A stretch of 60,000 nt of DNA from Adiantum capillus-veneris (lineage: Eukaryota; Streptophyta; Polypodiopsida; Polypodiales; Pteridaceae), in assembly GCA_014529385.2 (NCBI GenBank), contig CM043958.1:148212385-148272384 (forward strand), given 5' to 3'. Positions 11,761-23,240 of this stretch are shown one piece after another. The position numbers were made by a program, and so were the translations under genes. The first letter of the stretch is position 1, and each line of letters opens with the position of its first letter. Under the pieces are notes generated by a model. The model was not told the origin of the DNA. It saw only the letters and a list, made by a program, of their open reading frames with translations, and ran no database searches.

Positions 11761-12502
11761 ATTCTCTTCCTAAAGATGGTCTAAAGTCTAAGAACATTCA
11801 TGACAAATCAGTGACAAACCCTCTCTCCTATTGCGCTTGGAATTTGCTTGTTCTTGGAAGCGAGTTCGTGATGAAAAGATCACAAATTCACATCTTATTT
11901 TACTTAAAAAGAGAAATTAAAAACAGTAAATTTTCAGCCATGAAAAGTTAACTCTCATACAAGCACAAATCCATTCAAAACCCAAACCTCATGGAATCAA
12001 ATAGCCTCGCCCCCAATTACATAGTCGTAACTTCAATACACTAGCTTCCATTTTCACAGAGACCATTTTCTGATTTTTCCGAGATTCAAGAGCTTCTAAA
12101 TTGAAGCTCACACACCATTTTGAGGGGAAACCCTAATTCACTCCCTCACAAGCTCAGACACAAGATTGCGAAGAGGCGGGACTGCATTACACATTGATTT
12201 CACAACCATGAAAGAAATTGCACAATAGTGGAAAATTGCATATATTTACAATTAAAATACACCCTCACTCTCTTACCCATTGCAATATCAGTTGAAGTGT
12301 CAATTTTTGGGCCATTTTTCCACTTTGGATCAAAACTAGGCCATTTTCAGCTCATTTTTAACCTAGAAAAGACAATTTTTGATGTGAAAATTCCCAAACG
12401 GATTCAACAAAATCCCTAAGTTTTTGGGGTCACTCATATGAGCATAGAAAGCATAGATATGAATCATTTTTCATCAATATTCTATTTTGGGTCATTTTCC
12501 AT
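11761..12502. other. Intergenic, nothing recognised
   Basis: No supported coding sequence. The 63-codon frame at 12228-12419 has no recognised features. Sequence near 12090-12150 contains 'aaaccctaattca', a single telo-box-like motif. Confidence 0.35.
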
Positions 12503-12570
12503 GCAATTTGACAATGTCTCCCGTGAGCTGCTATTTGCAATTTGACAATGTCTCCCGTCAGCTGCTATTT
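12503..12570. repeat. 34-bp direct tandem duplication
   Basis: Two adjacent copies of a 34-bp unit (GCAATTTGACAATGTCTCCC...) differing at one position (CGTGAG versus CGTCAG). It looks like a recent slippage duplication. Confidence 0.9.
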
Positions 12571-13753
12571 TTGGTAATTTTTGTCCGCATAGAGCTTGTA
12601 GGTGTTGTATGTACACTACAATGATCCAAACCCACTTTCCATATTCTAAACCCATATTATGAATATTCTAGAATCATTTAGCATAAACGGCACTGCACCT
12701 AGGTTTCCAACGCCCCAGTAAGATATATTCATGTAATGACTACCACGTAGAAGCATATGTACAACGGGTACTCTATGGCACTTGGTCCCATGCATCTAAA
12801 TCCATGCTAAATAGGATCATACATATCATTTCACATCATGGACGTGCCATGAGACGACAACATAAAAGGTTTAAAAAAAGACAAAGAGATATCTCTGCAA
12901 GGAGAACTTCTACAAAGGTAGCTCTCTGCCAAAAAAAAAGAGTCACCTGCTTTTTTTGTGTGTGTATACATACAAATCTTTGTGTGCATAATTGAAAAAA
13001 TGTGAATAGACCAACTCAAGGCTTCTAATTAAATGTAGTTTAGTTGATACACTTCCAAAAGCGGAAAAAATATTGTATCTTATGTCATTGAGCAGAAATA
13101 AGAGAAATGGTGCAAAACTATCACATCCAATGCATTACCTCATCGTCTTCATCTTCATCTATAAAATGTATTTCATCCTTTTCATCCCCCTTTTCATCCT
13201 CGTAAACATATTAAACAACATTTAGTTAACACATCATTCCAACATTTTAGTCACTTTAGTCATTTGAACACATTATCTCAAGAAGGTTGTTGGCCTATTG
13301 CTTCTAGATAAAGTTCAAATTATCACACATGAGATCGTTGAGCAAATGAATATAATACAATTAGTTCTAAATGATAAATACTTAAAAAGAAAGTTTTCTA
13401 AGAATCCTTTCCTCCCAATTCCCAATAGGTTGCCAAATTTTTGTAGTTGTGCTTTGTGCGTGGTTCTCTATCTTCAAAATTCTCCACCATCTCGCACCTT
13501 CTTGATTGCTAGTGCCCAAATTCTTTTGGTTCATGCCAACTGGTGGTAAGTATAATTTTATCATGAGCAAGGATGGCAACCTTTGCCTACCGTCTAATAT
13601 GGAAGCACTTGTTCTTGAGAAGCGTAAGCACTTTTTGTCTCAGCTAATCATTTGAAAGCTGATGGTCCTCTAGATTGGGAAATCGGTCATATAAAACATT
13701 GTGCACACATTTAGAGTTCCTTCTCTTTTGTTCCTCCCAAGGAAGGAATTAGT
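12571..13753. other. Intergenic with weak coding-like remnants
   Basis: At 13560-13750 the plus strand reads short protein-like pieces ('SKDGNLCLPSNMEALVLEKR', 'VPSLLFLPRKELV') separated by stops; I do not recognise them. Minus-strand frames at 12831 and 13382 have no known domain. The right edge, at 13753, is the left junction of the 6.3-kb duplicated block. Confidence 0.35.
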
Positions 13754-13946
13754 CCTTGCATGGAAGGCTACTCACTTACGACTAGCTAGGGACAAGTTTA
13801 CCCTACTTAACTTATCCCTGAATGAAGCCCCTACTATTATCTCCAATCACTATTGTAGTCTTGGGTATTCTCTTGAGGTAGTCAAATTACCTATTTTTAA
13901 AAGGCATATAACTATTTTGAGGTGTAGTTGGAATTCTTTTGGTTAG
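13754..13946 (+). pseudogene. Unclassified tandem family: end of coding part (copy 1)
   Basis: Encodes the same final protein segment as 30439-30631 ('WKATHLRLARDKFTLLNLSL', 'ISNHYCSLGYSLEVVKLP', 'WNSFG'), with Thr replaced by Pro at one position. The upstream part present in copy 2 is missing because the duplicated block starts here. The sequence left of the junction is unrelated. Confidence 0.5.
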
Positions 13947-14452
13947 TATAATTCTAGAAAGACCCTCAACAATGCTGTCCAACATTGTACATATATATGT
14001 TTTTTGGATTTATCCACTTTAAAACACAAAGTGATGACTTTGTAGGCATTAAGAAGTCAAGACAACAAGATAATATGTTAAATATTGATTGGTTTTGAGA
14101 GATCATATAATGAGATATAGTTTGTTAACATAAAATTTTTAAAATTTAAAGCGGCTTCACAAAAAACAACGTCATAAGACATAAACACAAAACTCTATAA
14201 GACAAAAATATGGTTGAGACACTTGGATCCAAAGGGGTAGTTGGCTTTTGATGAGAACTTAATCTAAATAATTAAATATAAATTTCCTTTAAAAATGGTG
14301 TAAGTAGGAACCTTTTTTATAACCTATAAATATCACTTGGATCTAAAAGGAGTGATGACCTTTTTGATCTCAAGTTAAAATGAATCTAAAAATAATTAAA
14401 AGAAACACACTTTACACTTAATCAATGGAGAAATGACACACACACAAACAAA

Positions 14453-14497
<45 letters not shown>

Positions 14498-14975
14498 TCA
14501 CTTTCATATGTGGCCTATGTTCTAAGAATGGATATTTCCTGATATTTAACACTACATGGATGGTAGGTTTTTAGTTAAAAAGGTTCAAAGTAGGACATGG
14601 ATAACAAATGATAGGTTTATTTTGACAGTTGTAATACGTATTCAAGGCTAGCAAATCTATTGTTTTGTTTATATGGATGTGGGTAAGGACTCTATCTTTA
14701 CGTAGGATCTTTTTAGCTTATTTTTTTGTCCATGATTGATGTACAAGACCCTTTCCACTCTATAGTCAGTTATTCCAGACTATCCCTTGTACAAAAAACA
14801 CTAGAATGCTAACTCATTCTCATGTTAACATGCAAAAATAAATCAAAGACGGAGTTGTTTTTGTCCTACTTCTTGTCCCTTGAGCTCTCTTTTAAAATAC
14901 TATGTTTTTTGTGTATAAGTATAAGTTTTTTTGTGTATAAGTATAAGTTTAAAAATAGCAACACACACGTCCTAA
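13947..14975 (+). repeat. Tail module of unclassified family (copy 1)
   Basis: Non-coding tail shared with 27005-27984 and 30632-31691, and in part with 38625-39030. Landmarks in order: 'tctagaaagaccctcaacaatgc' (split: tctagaaagaccctc / aacaatgc), 'ttggttttgagagatcat', 'cataaacacaaaactctat', 'cacttggatc-aaaggggtag', an AC tract, 'acactacatggatggtagg', 'ggacatggataacaa', and 'cttgtacaaaaa-cactagaatg'. Confidence 0.8.
14436..14496. repeat. (AC)n microsatellite, copy 1
   Basis: An interrupted then pure AC tract. The equivalent tract in the other copy (31118-31216) is about 40 bp longer; in the diverged monomer (27509-27522) only a short stub exists. Confidence 0.95.
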
Positions 14976-16027
14976 ACACAAGGCTCTCCTAGATTTTTGG
15001 AAAACTAGGACACTAGCTTTAGAGATTTATAGGGCTATGGGGTTGTGTTGGACCTAGTGTCTATAATTCCTATTTAGATTGACTACTATTAGTGGTCCAT
15101 CTTAGGCTATAGTTCTAGATTCCTATTGTTTATAGGTTAATCCAGCTTTACTTACCTTGATTCTAACTAGATTTTCCAGGTACACATAAAGGGGGGACAA
15201 GATGATTGCTCCCATGAGAGTCATCCATGACCCATTGAAACATGCAAGGATACTTGAACAAACTACACAATACCTAAAGCATCAACCGCCTAAAAAATCC
15301 CATTCCCTAGAACTAGACCTTTTCTTGCTAGAAATGTAAAAAGCAAAGTGATCTTTCAAACTTTTGTTATAGGCCTTATACCTATCCCAAGGTCTTGAGT
15401 TGTCTTCAAAACCTTTTTTTGTGGCTAGCTCCCTTGTCCTTTGATGTATTAGCAACCTTGGATGCATCACAACTTATCTATGATTCTGCCCTAGTACTTG
15501 AAACAAAGTCATCTCTCTTACGTATGATTTCCTTCAATGATTGGGTCAAAATTTTGGCTACTTTGGACAAAGATACTAATAAGCACAAGGCTCTCCTTGA
15601 TTTATAGAAGTCCAAGACGTTGAATTTAGAGATTTATAAGGCTATAGAGTTGTGGTGGACCCACTAACTATAGTTCTTGCTTAGGTTGACTTGTGTTACG
15701 TTTTCCATCTTAGGCTATAGTTCTCGATTCCTGCTCACGACTATCATGGTCTTTAGAATTTTCCAATTTTAGGCTTGTAAGTTAATCCATCTTTACTTAC
15801 CTTGATTCTAAATAATTTTTCAGGTACACATTAAGAAAAAGATGATTGCTTGCATGAGAGTCATCCATGATCCACTAAAACATGCAAGGATAATGGAACA
15901 AATTACACACTACCTAAACCCCCTAAACAATCCCATGCCCATAGAACTAGAACTTTCTTGCTAGGAAAGAGAAAAGCAAAGTGGACTCTTATCCAAAATA
16001 AAAAAGTTTAAATCTTTCAAACTTTTG
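14976..16027 (+). repeat. Two tandem head modules of unclassified family (copy 1)
   Basis: Two diverged head segments lie in tandem: 14976-15585 and 15586-16027, both starting near 'cacaaggctctcct-gattt' and running through 'atgagagtcatccatga-cca' and 'aaacatgcaaggata'. The first carries the start of the coding part ('PLSFDVLATLDASQLI', 'FNDWVKILATLDKDT') and stops at the second head. The second is interrupted at 16027 by the 3.6-kb insertion. Confidence 0.75.
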
Positions 16028-17221
16028 GGGGAATCCCAAAATCTAAGTCAATAAAATCGAGCAACAAACCATAAACCGAGCAAAACTTATAATTTTTTTT
16101 GACACAAAATTGAGCAAACCATAAACTTTGCAAAACGTACAATGTTTTTTGACACAAAATTGAGCAAACCATAAACTTTGCAAAACTTACAATGTTTTTT
16201 TATATCCTTGTGCAATATATTAGTTGTACATATCTTGGACTTTTATTGGTTAGAGACACTCCCTACATAGTTTCTTTACCTATAAAAATAAATTTTAAAT
16301 TGTTCTATCACTAACACATGCCAAAAACCTTCCATCAACATCGAAATTAACCAAAAAGGTGTATTGCATCTACAAATCAAAATGGAGAGCACAGTAATGC
16401 CGCATAAGAATATTTGGGAAAAAAGTTAATACCCATAAGCACATATCACACCCAGAAAACTACTTCTCAAAACCATTGCAAGGAATCTCAAACCTTGAGC
16501 AAGATTTTTTGAGCAATATATAAACCTGGCAGACAGACGCAAGATTCAACTCTCAAGCACAACAACGAGATGGATGTTCTAATAGGGGATGATGCGATGA
16601 AGGGAGAGTGCAAGAAACATTTATAGTGTGTGGGTGAGGGATTGTTAGAGCAAAGGAGACATTTTGGTCCTTTGTGATGAGCGCATTCTTATTACAATCT
16701 TCTAAATACCCAAGGTATGTGTGAAGTTACAATGGTGGTCGTAGTACATTGTGTTGATGCAAGTGAAAACTCTAATTGACATATAATTTCTAGCTCAAGA
16801 GAACTTTGTACCTACAAGAACTCTATACGAAGAAGAGTAGGAAAAACGTTGATCTAGATACATCATCCTCAAAATCAAAGCAAGATTGATAGAGCTAGAT
16901 AGACCATTCTCAAAGTTGTAGGATAATACTTTGCATTCACTCTATATTAAGCTCCTTTGAGTAAATATGACCTTGTCTTTTGTCTAAGTTTGGTAATCCA
17001 TGGGTGCCCATGCCTAGGTCACTGCACACGTCCCTTTCCACGTTGACATTATTGTCAGCATGATGCCCAACCAACTCCAGCAATTGCTACAACCTAGGGC
17101 TTTGAAAAGGTAGGCTCACTTTATTTGAAAGGTGTGAAAGTGTGAATTTGACCCCCTCAAAGGTTTGAGACTATGACTCAATTTTCAACATTTTTAGTTG
17201 AAAGTTCAGTTCTATATAGCA

Positions 17222-17242
17222 CGGGGTTCAAATCCAGCAATG
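17222..17242 (+). other. tRNA B-box-like motif within the insertion
   Basis: GGGGTTCAAATCC matches a pol III B box, and a second B-box-like GATTCGAA lies near 17386. No A box at the right distance, no cloverleaf. It may be chance or a trace of a SINE. The same sequence is in copy 2 at about 33898. Confidence 0.2.
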
Positions 17243-17624
17243 GAAGGAAGAAAAATATGTTGGGATGCAACATGGATTGCCATGAGTGGAGGCAAAACCT
17301 TCCACTCTTCCCCAACTTCTTCCGGACCACCCCCTTGGGAAATACGAGGCTTCACTCAAAGAGCTGAGTGCAACTTGCCAGCAAGGATTCGAATGCTCTC
17401 CCATCCATAGATGCAATGTATAGTCTATGTCACCATTTGAGCACGTTAAATCTTCTTATACATCTTTCACCGCAATGTGCGAACCTGACAAGTTGTCAAT
17501 AAAAACTTGGAGCCTATTTTCATTTGTCGTGTGTCAACCCGGCCATAGAAAATTCCTTGGTTCTCGCCTCAAAACGGGGTGAAAGGGATCTAAAGCAGGC
17601 TCAATAATATCATTTTCCCACCTA

Positions 17625-17628
<4 letters not shown>

Positions 17629-17657
<29 letters not shown>

Positions 17658-17685
17658 CCCCCCCCCCCCCCCCCCCCCCCCCCCC
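17629..17685. repeat. (CT)n followed by C29
   Basis: CT tract at 17629-17656 running directly into a 29-nt C homopolymer. Copy 2 has C34 at 34340-34373. Confidence 0.95.
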
Positions 17686-18289
17686 ACTATAGCATCGTCA
17701 TACATTCCATATATGTGCCCCATTGACCTCATTAGCCTTGCCATTATTAAGCGAATTCCCAACTAGACACAAATTGTCTAAAGGATTTTTTTTGCTTATT
17801 CCCTGTAGGTGCTGAAGGGAGGTTGGCGATGAGCCTTGGGAGGTTGGCTCTTTCCCACTGCAGTGCTGCTCACAGTGTTGGTATTAAGGCACACTAGCTT
17901 TAAAGGAGATAATAATCGGGTTTCTAGTGATGTTTGTCTACCATGAGCTGATTACTTATTCAATCTTTGCCATGAGTTGCTCCTTGTCAAATTCTCTCTC
18001 TCTCTCTCTCTCTTGTTGTGCACGCTGACCTGGACAGCTAGGCAAAGATCCTTGCATGGCCACAAGTTTATTTTTGTTTCTTCACGGAGTTTGTCTCGGC
18101 AATGAAGGCATAGCAAAAACTGAGGGTGAAGGCCACCTCTATCTCCTCCTGCGGCATGCTGGGAAAGGCCGCAACAGAAACAACTCAATCTGCTTAAGAG
18201 CCCTCCTCTCCATCTCTATAGTAGTCCACATTGGCATGGGGTCTTAGAGAAATATGTAAACCTTCAACCAACTCTCTTCTCCCTCTCTC

Positions 18290-18578
18290 TCTGTCTCTCT
18301 CTCTCAACCAACTCTCTTCTCCATCTCTCTCTCTAGCAGTCCACGCTGGTGTGGGGTGCTGGAGAAAGATTTAAAGCCTTGGTAAAAGGGTGTTCAAAAT
18401 GCAATTTTGAAATTTGAGCTACCAAAACATTATGAAAGACCTTCCACTCCCCCTCTCTCTAGCAGTCCAGGCCGGCCGTGCGGGGTGTTGGAGAAAGATT
18501 TAAAGCCTTGGTAAAAGGGTGTTTAAAATCCAATTTTCAACTTTGAGCTATCAAAAAATTATCAAAGACCCCCACCTC

Positions 18579-18609
<31 letters not shown>

Positions 18610-18640
18610 TCTCTTTCAAATATGTATAGATATCAATTTG
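18290..18640. repeat. Three diverged ~120-bp repeats with CT tracts
   Basis: Three successive segments share 'ctctctctagcagtcca', 'ggggtg(t/c)tggagaaagattt', 'aaagccttggtaaaagg' and 'ttgagcta(c/t)caaaa'. They lie at about 18250-18320, 18320-18450 and 18450-18600. The last ends in a long CT tract. The same array is at 34985-35355 in copy 2. Confidence 0.75.
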
Positions 18641-19665
18641 CAAAAGCCTGGTCCCCTAGAGAAAGATTCTCATGTTCATTTTGTGAAAAAGCCCAATTTA
18701 TAATCTTTATTTTCTCAAATAACTTTAACTCAATATAAAAGATTTGGATTTTCCATGCTTAGTGGAGAGAATTACGTCACTAAGTAATCACTTGTACATT
18801 AGTGATGCATAACTAAATTTTGAATTTTGTTTAAGAGTGCTTTATTGTGTGCCCAAGGAGCCTCAATTGCTTGAAGAAGATGTCCATCCACATATTGTCA
18901 GCATAATTCCATAATTACATGTAACCAAATCGGCACACAAAAATTGTTCAAAGCAATGGTATGGACAAGACGGTGAAAAAAGAGGGCCTGCCCACATTCT
19001 TAAGCGTGCTATTGCATGGTTGTCAACTCAAGCTCATACTGCATCTGCATTGAATTGTGCATATCAGGGATGCAAAACAACGTTTATTTATGCTCGTAAA
19101 CAATTTTCTCATATGTTTGGTTCATGCAATATGGGCCCAAGGCAGAATGCAACAAGTTTATAAGACCGTTAGAAATAAGGGACACAAATCAATTGCTTAC
19201 ACTAGTAAAGTTAAGGGCTAGAATCCTAAAGTTGCAAAGGAGGACAAAAATTAGAGACTCGAGATACACAAATAGAAAATATATATAATGTCATCACTGG
19301 TGTTGCTTTCTCACTGTAGTTTTGCTAGATTTAAGAAATAGAAAGACTTGAACAGTTTTGAGAAGTAGTTACCAGGGTGGTCCACATCAAATGTGTAAGT
19401 GTAGCATGTGAATCAGCTTTCTCTTCGCTCTTGTCTATACTTTCATGATACACTTAAGCTTTTAAGGAGGAAAAGTTAGTGCATAAAGAAAATAATTATA
19501 TAAGTGTCAAATAGAATCAACAACCAAAGTACTTGATAATTGAAGTCTACCATAATATGTGAGGAGTAAATTGGGAGCTAGAATAGATGAATGTCTCTCA
19601 TTAATTTGTGGATCTCTCTTGGATTTTGCTTTGCTCAAAAAATCTCACTCGGTGTTTGGTAGGAC

Positions 19666-20030
19666 TCAAAATTTTGCTACATGCCTTGTCCCTCTCCCAA
19701 GGTCTTGAGTTGGCTTCAAAACCTCTTTCTCTGGCTAGCTCCCTTGTCCTTTGATATATTAGCAACTTGGATGCATCATTGATTATCTATGATATTTCCC
19801 TAGTGACTAATAATCTTCTATCTTCCATATGCTTTCCTTTAATGATTGGGTCAATATTTTTCCTGCTATGGACAAAGATACAGGTGATGGGGTCTCTATG
19901 ATCTCTCAATATATCTCCCAACTATGTTTATTAGTCTTAGAATACAATCAAGATGTTGCTCCATTTTCTTCTTGTGGTGTTGAACTTGCAAATTTTTTAT
20001 AGACATTATGTGGCCTCAATCCTGCTTTTG
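19666..20030 (+). pseudogene. Unclassified family coding part resumed after insertion (copy 1)
   Basis: Resumes at 'ccctctcccaaggtcttgag' and reads 'SFNDWVNIFPAMDKDTGDGV', 'SMISQYISQL' and 'FSSCGVEL', as at 36567-36770 in copy 2. Here a stop (TAG) replaces AAG near 20000. The coding part ends abruptly at the block junction, 20030. Confidence 0.55.
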
Positions 20031-20049
20031 TCCTATCCTTATTGCTCAA
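20027..20049. repeat. 23-bp filler identical to 22954-22976
   Basis: The 23 bases at the junction between the duplicated block and gypsy RNase H match exactly a piece of the gypsy protease-RT linker 2.9 kb to the right, in the same orientation. The first five bases (TTTGT) are also shared with the uninterrupted copy 2, a microhomology. Confidence 0.85.
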
Positions 20050-21235
20050 ACTCTGATAATCTGGAAGTGAAACTGTGACAAGATGTTCACCCTACGCATT
20101 TGCTGTTCCGATAACTGCTTCTGTGACAAGAAATAGCGCAAACTCTGATGGTTTGTAAAGACAATAAAATCCACTCCGAGTAGGTAATGCCGGCATTGAG
20201 TAAGAGCATGGATAACCGCCAAAAGCTCTTTATCATAAATCTGTGCTGTCATCTCCGGCCTTGAGAACAATCGGCTCTCGTAAGCAATGACATGGCCTTC
20301 TTGCATTAAGACCACACCCAGACTATGACCACAAGCATCACAATATACTTCAAATGACTTATGCAAGTCCAACAAAGTCAAAACTGGTATCGTAGTCAAT
20401 TTCTCTTTCAATGTCTGAAAGGCAGTCACCTCTGTGGATCCCCATGAGAAAGGGACTCCTTTTTGTGTCAAGATATGCAAAGGGGAAGCAACCTCTGCAA
20501 ACATTCGAATGAACCACCTGTAGTACGAACACAGTCCCAAGAAGTTTCTAGCTTCATGGACATTCTTCAAATCGGGCCAATCACATATAGTTTCCATCTT
20601 CATCGGATCCATTTGCACTCCTCCTGAGACAATGTGTCCCAAAAAGTGTATCTCTGGCAGGAAAAATTCACTTTTCTTTGCATTAATCACTAACTTGTGA
20701 TCTCATAATGCCTGAAAGACCTGAAGCAGATGATCTCTGTGTTTTGCCTCATTATTGGAGAAAACAATGATATCGTCAAAGAAAGTGCCAACAAATAGCC
20801 TGTAGTCTAAAAAAATCATGTCCATCATCCGGTTAAATGTCGCAGGAGCATTGGTTAAGCCAAAAGGAATCACCAATTAAAACTCAAATAACCCAAAAAT
20901 CGTCCGGAAAGCTGTCTTGTAGACCTCTCTTGGTGCGATCTTGATCTGATGATATCCACTCTTCAGGTCAATCCTTCTAAAGCACGAGGATCCCTGTAAC
21001 ATGTCGAGTATATCATCGATCCTAGGGATCGGAAATCTATTCTAGATGGTGATTTTGTTGAGAGCTCCATAATTGATGCACATTCTCCAAGATCCGTCTT
21101 TCTTCAAAACCAACAACATTGGAGAGCAATACAGTGAAGTACTAGGCTGGACAAAAGACCCTTTTCCAAAAGGTCTTTCACTTGGTTTGTCATAAAATCT
21201 AATATCTAACCAACCCAAATGATTTTCTCATATTA
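20050..21235 (-). pseudogene. Ty3/gypsy RT and RNase H (minus), truncated
   Basis: Reading leftwards from about 21235: 'DFMTNQVKDLLEKG', 'LYCSPMLLVLKKDGSWRMC', 'LNKITIQNRFPIPRIDD', 'RIDLKSGYHQIKI', 'FGLTNAPATFNRMMD', and the catalytic 'FFDDIIVFSN' near 20770, where Y-L/V-D-D is F-F-D-D. After a stop the 214-codon frame 20046-20690 continues with 'FLGHIVSGGVQMDP', the thumb, and RNase H ('FEVYCDACGHSLGVVLMQEG', 'YDKELLAVIHAL', 'DFIVFTNHQSL'). The RNase H lacks its last block and stops at the filler. Integrase and 3' LTR are absent. Strong match to chromovirus-like gypsy pol. Confidence 0.92.
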
Positions 21236-21249
21236 AATTGATCACTTAA

Positions 21250-22737
21250 TGTGGGAGAATAAACGGGAACAAGTGTTAAGATATAGATATGTGCTTATAG
21301 ATCTATCTCAACACGGGGCCAATAGTAAAGGGGCCCAAATGGGAGATGGTCTATCAAGAGCAAGGCTAACCAATGGAGCATAAGACCTTAGGGTTAGCTT
21401 CATTGAAGACCTCCAATAATGTGTGTAAAAGTCCTTTGACCTTAGGTAAGCTAGGGCTGAGCTTGAGGTGGGAACCCAGCCCAAGCTCAAGGTGCTTGTC
21501 CTGCTTGAGGTGCTTGACTGGATCCATGCTTGAGGTGCTTGACTTGGTGCATGATTAAGGTGCTTGAGGTGCCTTGAGAAGCTTGCCTGAGATGCTTGTG
21601 GGAACACCCCCTACTTCAAGTGCTTTGTCATGCTTGATGACTAAGGTGCTTGAGCTCCTAAAGTCAAAAGCATCCCTACAAGAGGGGGGGCGAGCCCTTT
21701 TCCTAGGGATTAGAGAGAGAGAACACACACTGACACTCATAAGGGAAGCCCCAGCTTGAAGAGGCAGCAAGGACACATGTCAGGTCCTTACCCATGTTAC
21801 CTTCATGTGTTGCTTGAAGCCTATTAGCTAGGCTTCAAAGGGGTCCAATGATAAATTACTTGAATTATCTAATTGATTTTGCATTTATCAAGTCCTCTCT
21901 CTCAAAGGGGAAAGGGGGACACTTGTCCCAAGGATACCCATGTTGCTTGTAATGGCTCCTGCTTGTGATTGGCTAGGCCTGGAGGGGTCCAATGAGCTTC
22001 AAGCATGAGCTACAAGGGGGGGTCGACCCAAGCAAGCTAGGGGGGTGCTTAGGGGGTGTACTCACCCACACACACTCACAAGCACTCTCATTGTGTACTA
22101 TGCAAAGTGCAAGAGCTCCCTCTCCTTCTCCAAGCAAGTAGAGGTTGAGAGCCTACACCAACACTCTTGGCTATGGAGTGCAAATCCGACCAAGAGCCAT
22201 GCTTCAATGCTTAAGCTTGCCATCTCCTTCTTCTTCATTACTGTGCTATTATGTATGCTAGCAACAAGAGTATGATAAGTGAGGAACTAATTCTTTCTCC
22301 TACGAAATGTTTCTTCTTCCTCTTCCCTACCCTCATTCCCTACTAGCTCTCTCCACCTTCGAAGGTGTTTGAGGTCTTGGGACTGAGGCTTGGGATAGTT
22401 AAAGCTTTCTTCAAGTTTATGTTATGTTTGTGATGCATGAAGCCTTCCATCTTCATGGAATCACCTAGGTCACAAGGAACACAAAGACTATATTGTAACA
22501 AGTCTCTCTTTATGGGAGAAATCATAATACAAATGCCTATTGGAGGGGGGAACGGCTCCACATAAATCCGGTCCTCAACTGTTGTCATGTTCTCTAAACT
22601 CTCTCTCTTGCAAAAGTATTGTCTATGCCAAGTTAACTAATTGCTATGATTATGTTGCTATCTTCAATTATGTCAACCCGCTATGCTCACAAAATCATTT
22701 CTTGAAAGTACTCTCATTAAATTCTGCTACTCTCACA
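21250..22737 (+). mobile_element. LTR-like insertion inside the gypsy element
   Basis: Separates the gypsy protease-RT linker (right) from RT (left). It begins around TGTGGGAGAATAAACGGGAA and ends near CTACTCTCACA. Its right 850 bp match window positions 1-862. 'CATATTAA' occurs on both sides (about 21232 and 22735), a possible target duplication, but the ends are not clean TG/CA with 5-bp repeats. It has no coding. At about 1.49 kb it could be a solo LTR or a short non-autonomous element. Two imperfect copies of an internal ~140-bp segment ('ggacac-tgtc', 'ggggtccaatga') lie at 21770-21855 and 21910-21995. Confidence 0.55.
21456..21660. repeat. GAGGTGCTTG minisatellite
   Basis: At least eight imperfect copies of TTGAGGTGCTTG with spacers (for example 'gcttgaggtgcttgactgg' and 'aaggtgcttgaggtgcc'), within the LTR-like insertion. 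Confidence 0.75.
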
Positions 22738-22769
22738 TATTAAGGCAAATCCCATTACATGGTTCATAA

Positions 22770-23240
22770 TCTCTTCATTCTGTGTGCTCAGCTCACATGG
22801 TCACCTGGCTGGTTTGGTGGTGTGCTTCCAGGTATCAGATCAATGGTATAATCTTCAAGACGAGCAGGTGATAACTCGCTTGGTAGGCCCTCTGAGAAGC
22901 AATCGGCGTGAGAGTGGAGAAAATCTTGGCATTCTTTATCAAGTTTAGACATATTTGTCCTATCCTTATTGCTCAATTATTTCATAAAGATCGAGTAAAC
23001 AAACAGACTAGATTTAATTTTGAAATGGCCAAAGCCGACACAATAGGGACAGACTCGCCCTTCAGTTTAATATCAAGTACAATGGTTCTACCCTTCTCTA
23101 TAGTCAATGTCGCTTTCCTCGCCCGATAATCGACCACGGCGTTGTTCTTGTGGTACCAGGGAATCCCTAAGAGAACATCACAACCATCCAAAGGCATTAT
23201 AAAGAAGTCCTCATGCCCCAAATACCCATCACAATGCAAT
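22770..23240 (-). pseudogene. Ty3/gypsy protease C-terminal part and protease-RT linker
   Basis: From right to left: 'LHCDGYLGHEDFFIMPLDGC' then 'DVLLGIPWYHKNNAVVDY', the strand/flap part that follows the catalytic Asp in gypsy proteases. After a stop comes 'LDKECQDFLHSHADCF', 'GLPSELSPARLEDYTIDLIP' and 'GSTPPNQP', the usual lead-in to gypsy RT. The expected 'EEIMNHV'-type segment is readable in a shifted frame near 22765 just before the LTR-like insertion. Confidence 0.85.

Larger units (their letters stand above)
16028..19665. mobile_element. 3.64-kb insertion flanked by an 11-bp TSD (copy 1)
   Basis: Left flank TCAAACTTTTG at 16017-16027 and right flank TCAAAATTTTG at 19666-19676. Empty sites with a single TCAAACTTTTG followed by TTATAGGCC are present at 15354, 28424 and 32078, so the boundaries are well supported. 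The insert begins GGGGAATCCC and ends GGTGTTTGGTAGGAC; no terminal inverted repeats or poly-A are evident. Coding is not recognised. A short protein-like frame near 18985-19140 ('HILKRAIAWLSTQAHTAS', 'YARKQFSHMFGSCNMG') is unassigned. An 11-bp TSD without clear TIRs would fit a MULE-like or LINE-type event, but the class is unknown. Confidence 0.7.
13754..20031 (+). repeat. 6.3-kb duplicated block, copy 1
   Basis: Nearly identical to 30439-36769, at an offset of about 16.7 kb. Differences are sparse substitutions, an (AC)n tract shorter than in copy 2, a C-run of 29 versus 34, shorter CT tracts, and one extra ~50-bp tandem unit near 16075-16125. The left edge begins CCTTGCATGGAAGGC. The right edge ends in CCTCAATCCTGCTTTTG, after which copy 1 jumps to a 23-bp filler and gypsy RNase H while copy 2 continues. 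Because copy 2 continues into homologous sequence on both sides, copy 1 is probably the derived copy. No target-site duplication or terminal repeats are seen at its edges. Confidence 0.9.

Noticed and set aside
17222-17410. Possible tRNA gene or SINE from B-box-like motifs
   Set aside because: No A box at a suitable distance, no acceptor stem and no cloverleaf; kept only as a low-confidence motif.
21250-22737. The LTR-like insertion as the gypsy element's own LTR
   Set aside because: It lies within pol, is in the opposite orientation to the gypsy genes, and does not resemble the gypsy LTR at 23888-24599.
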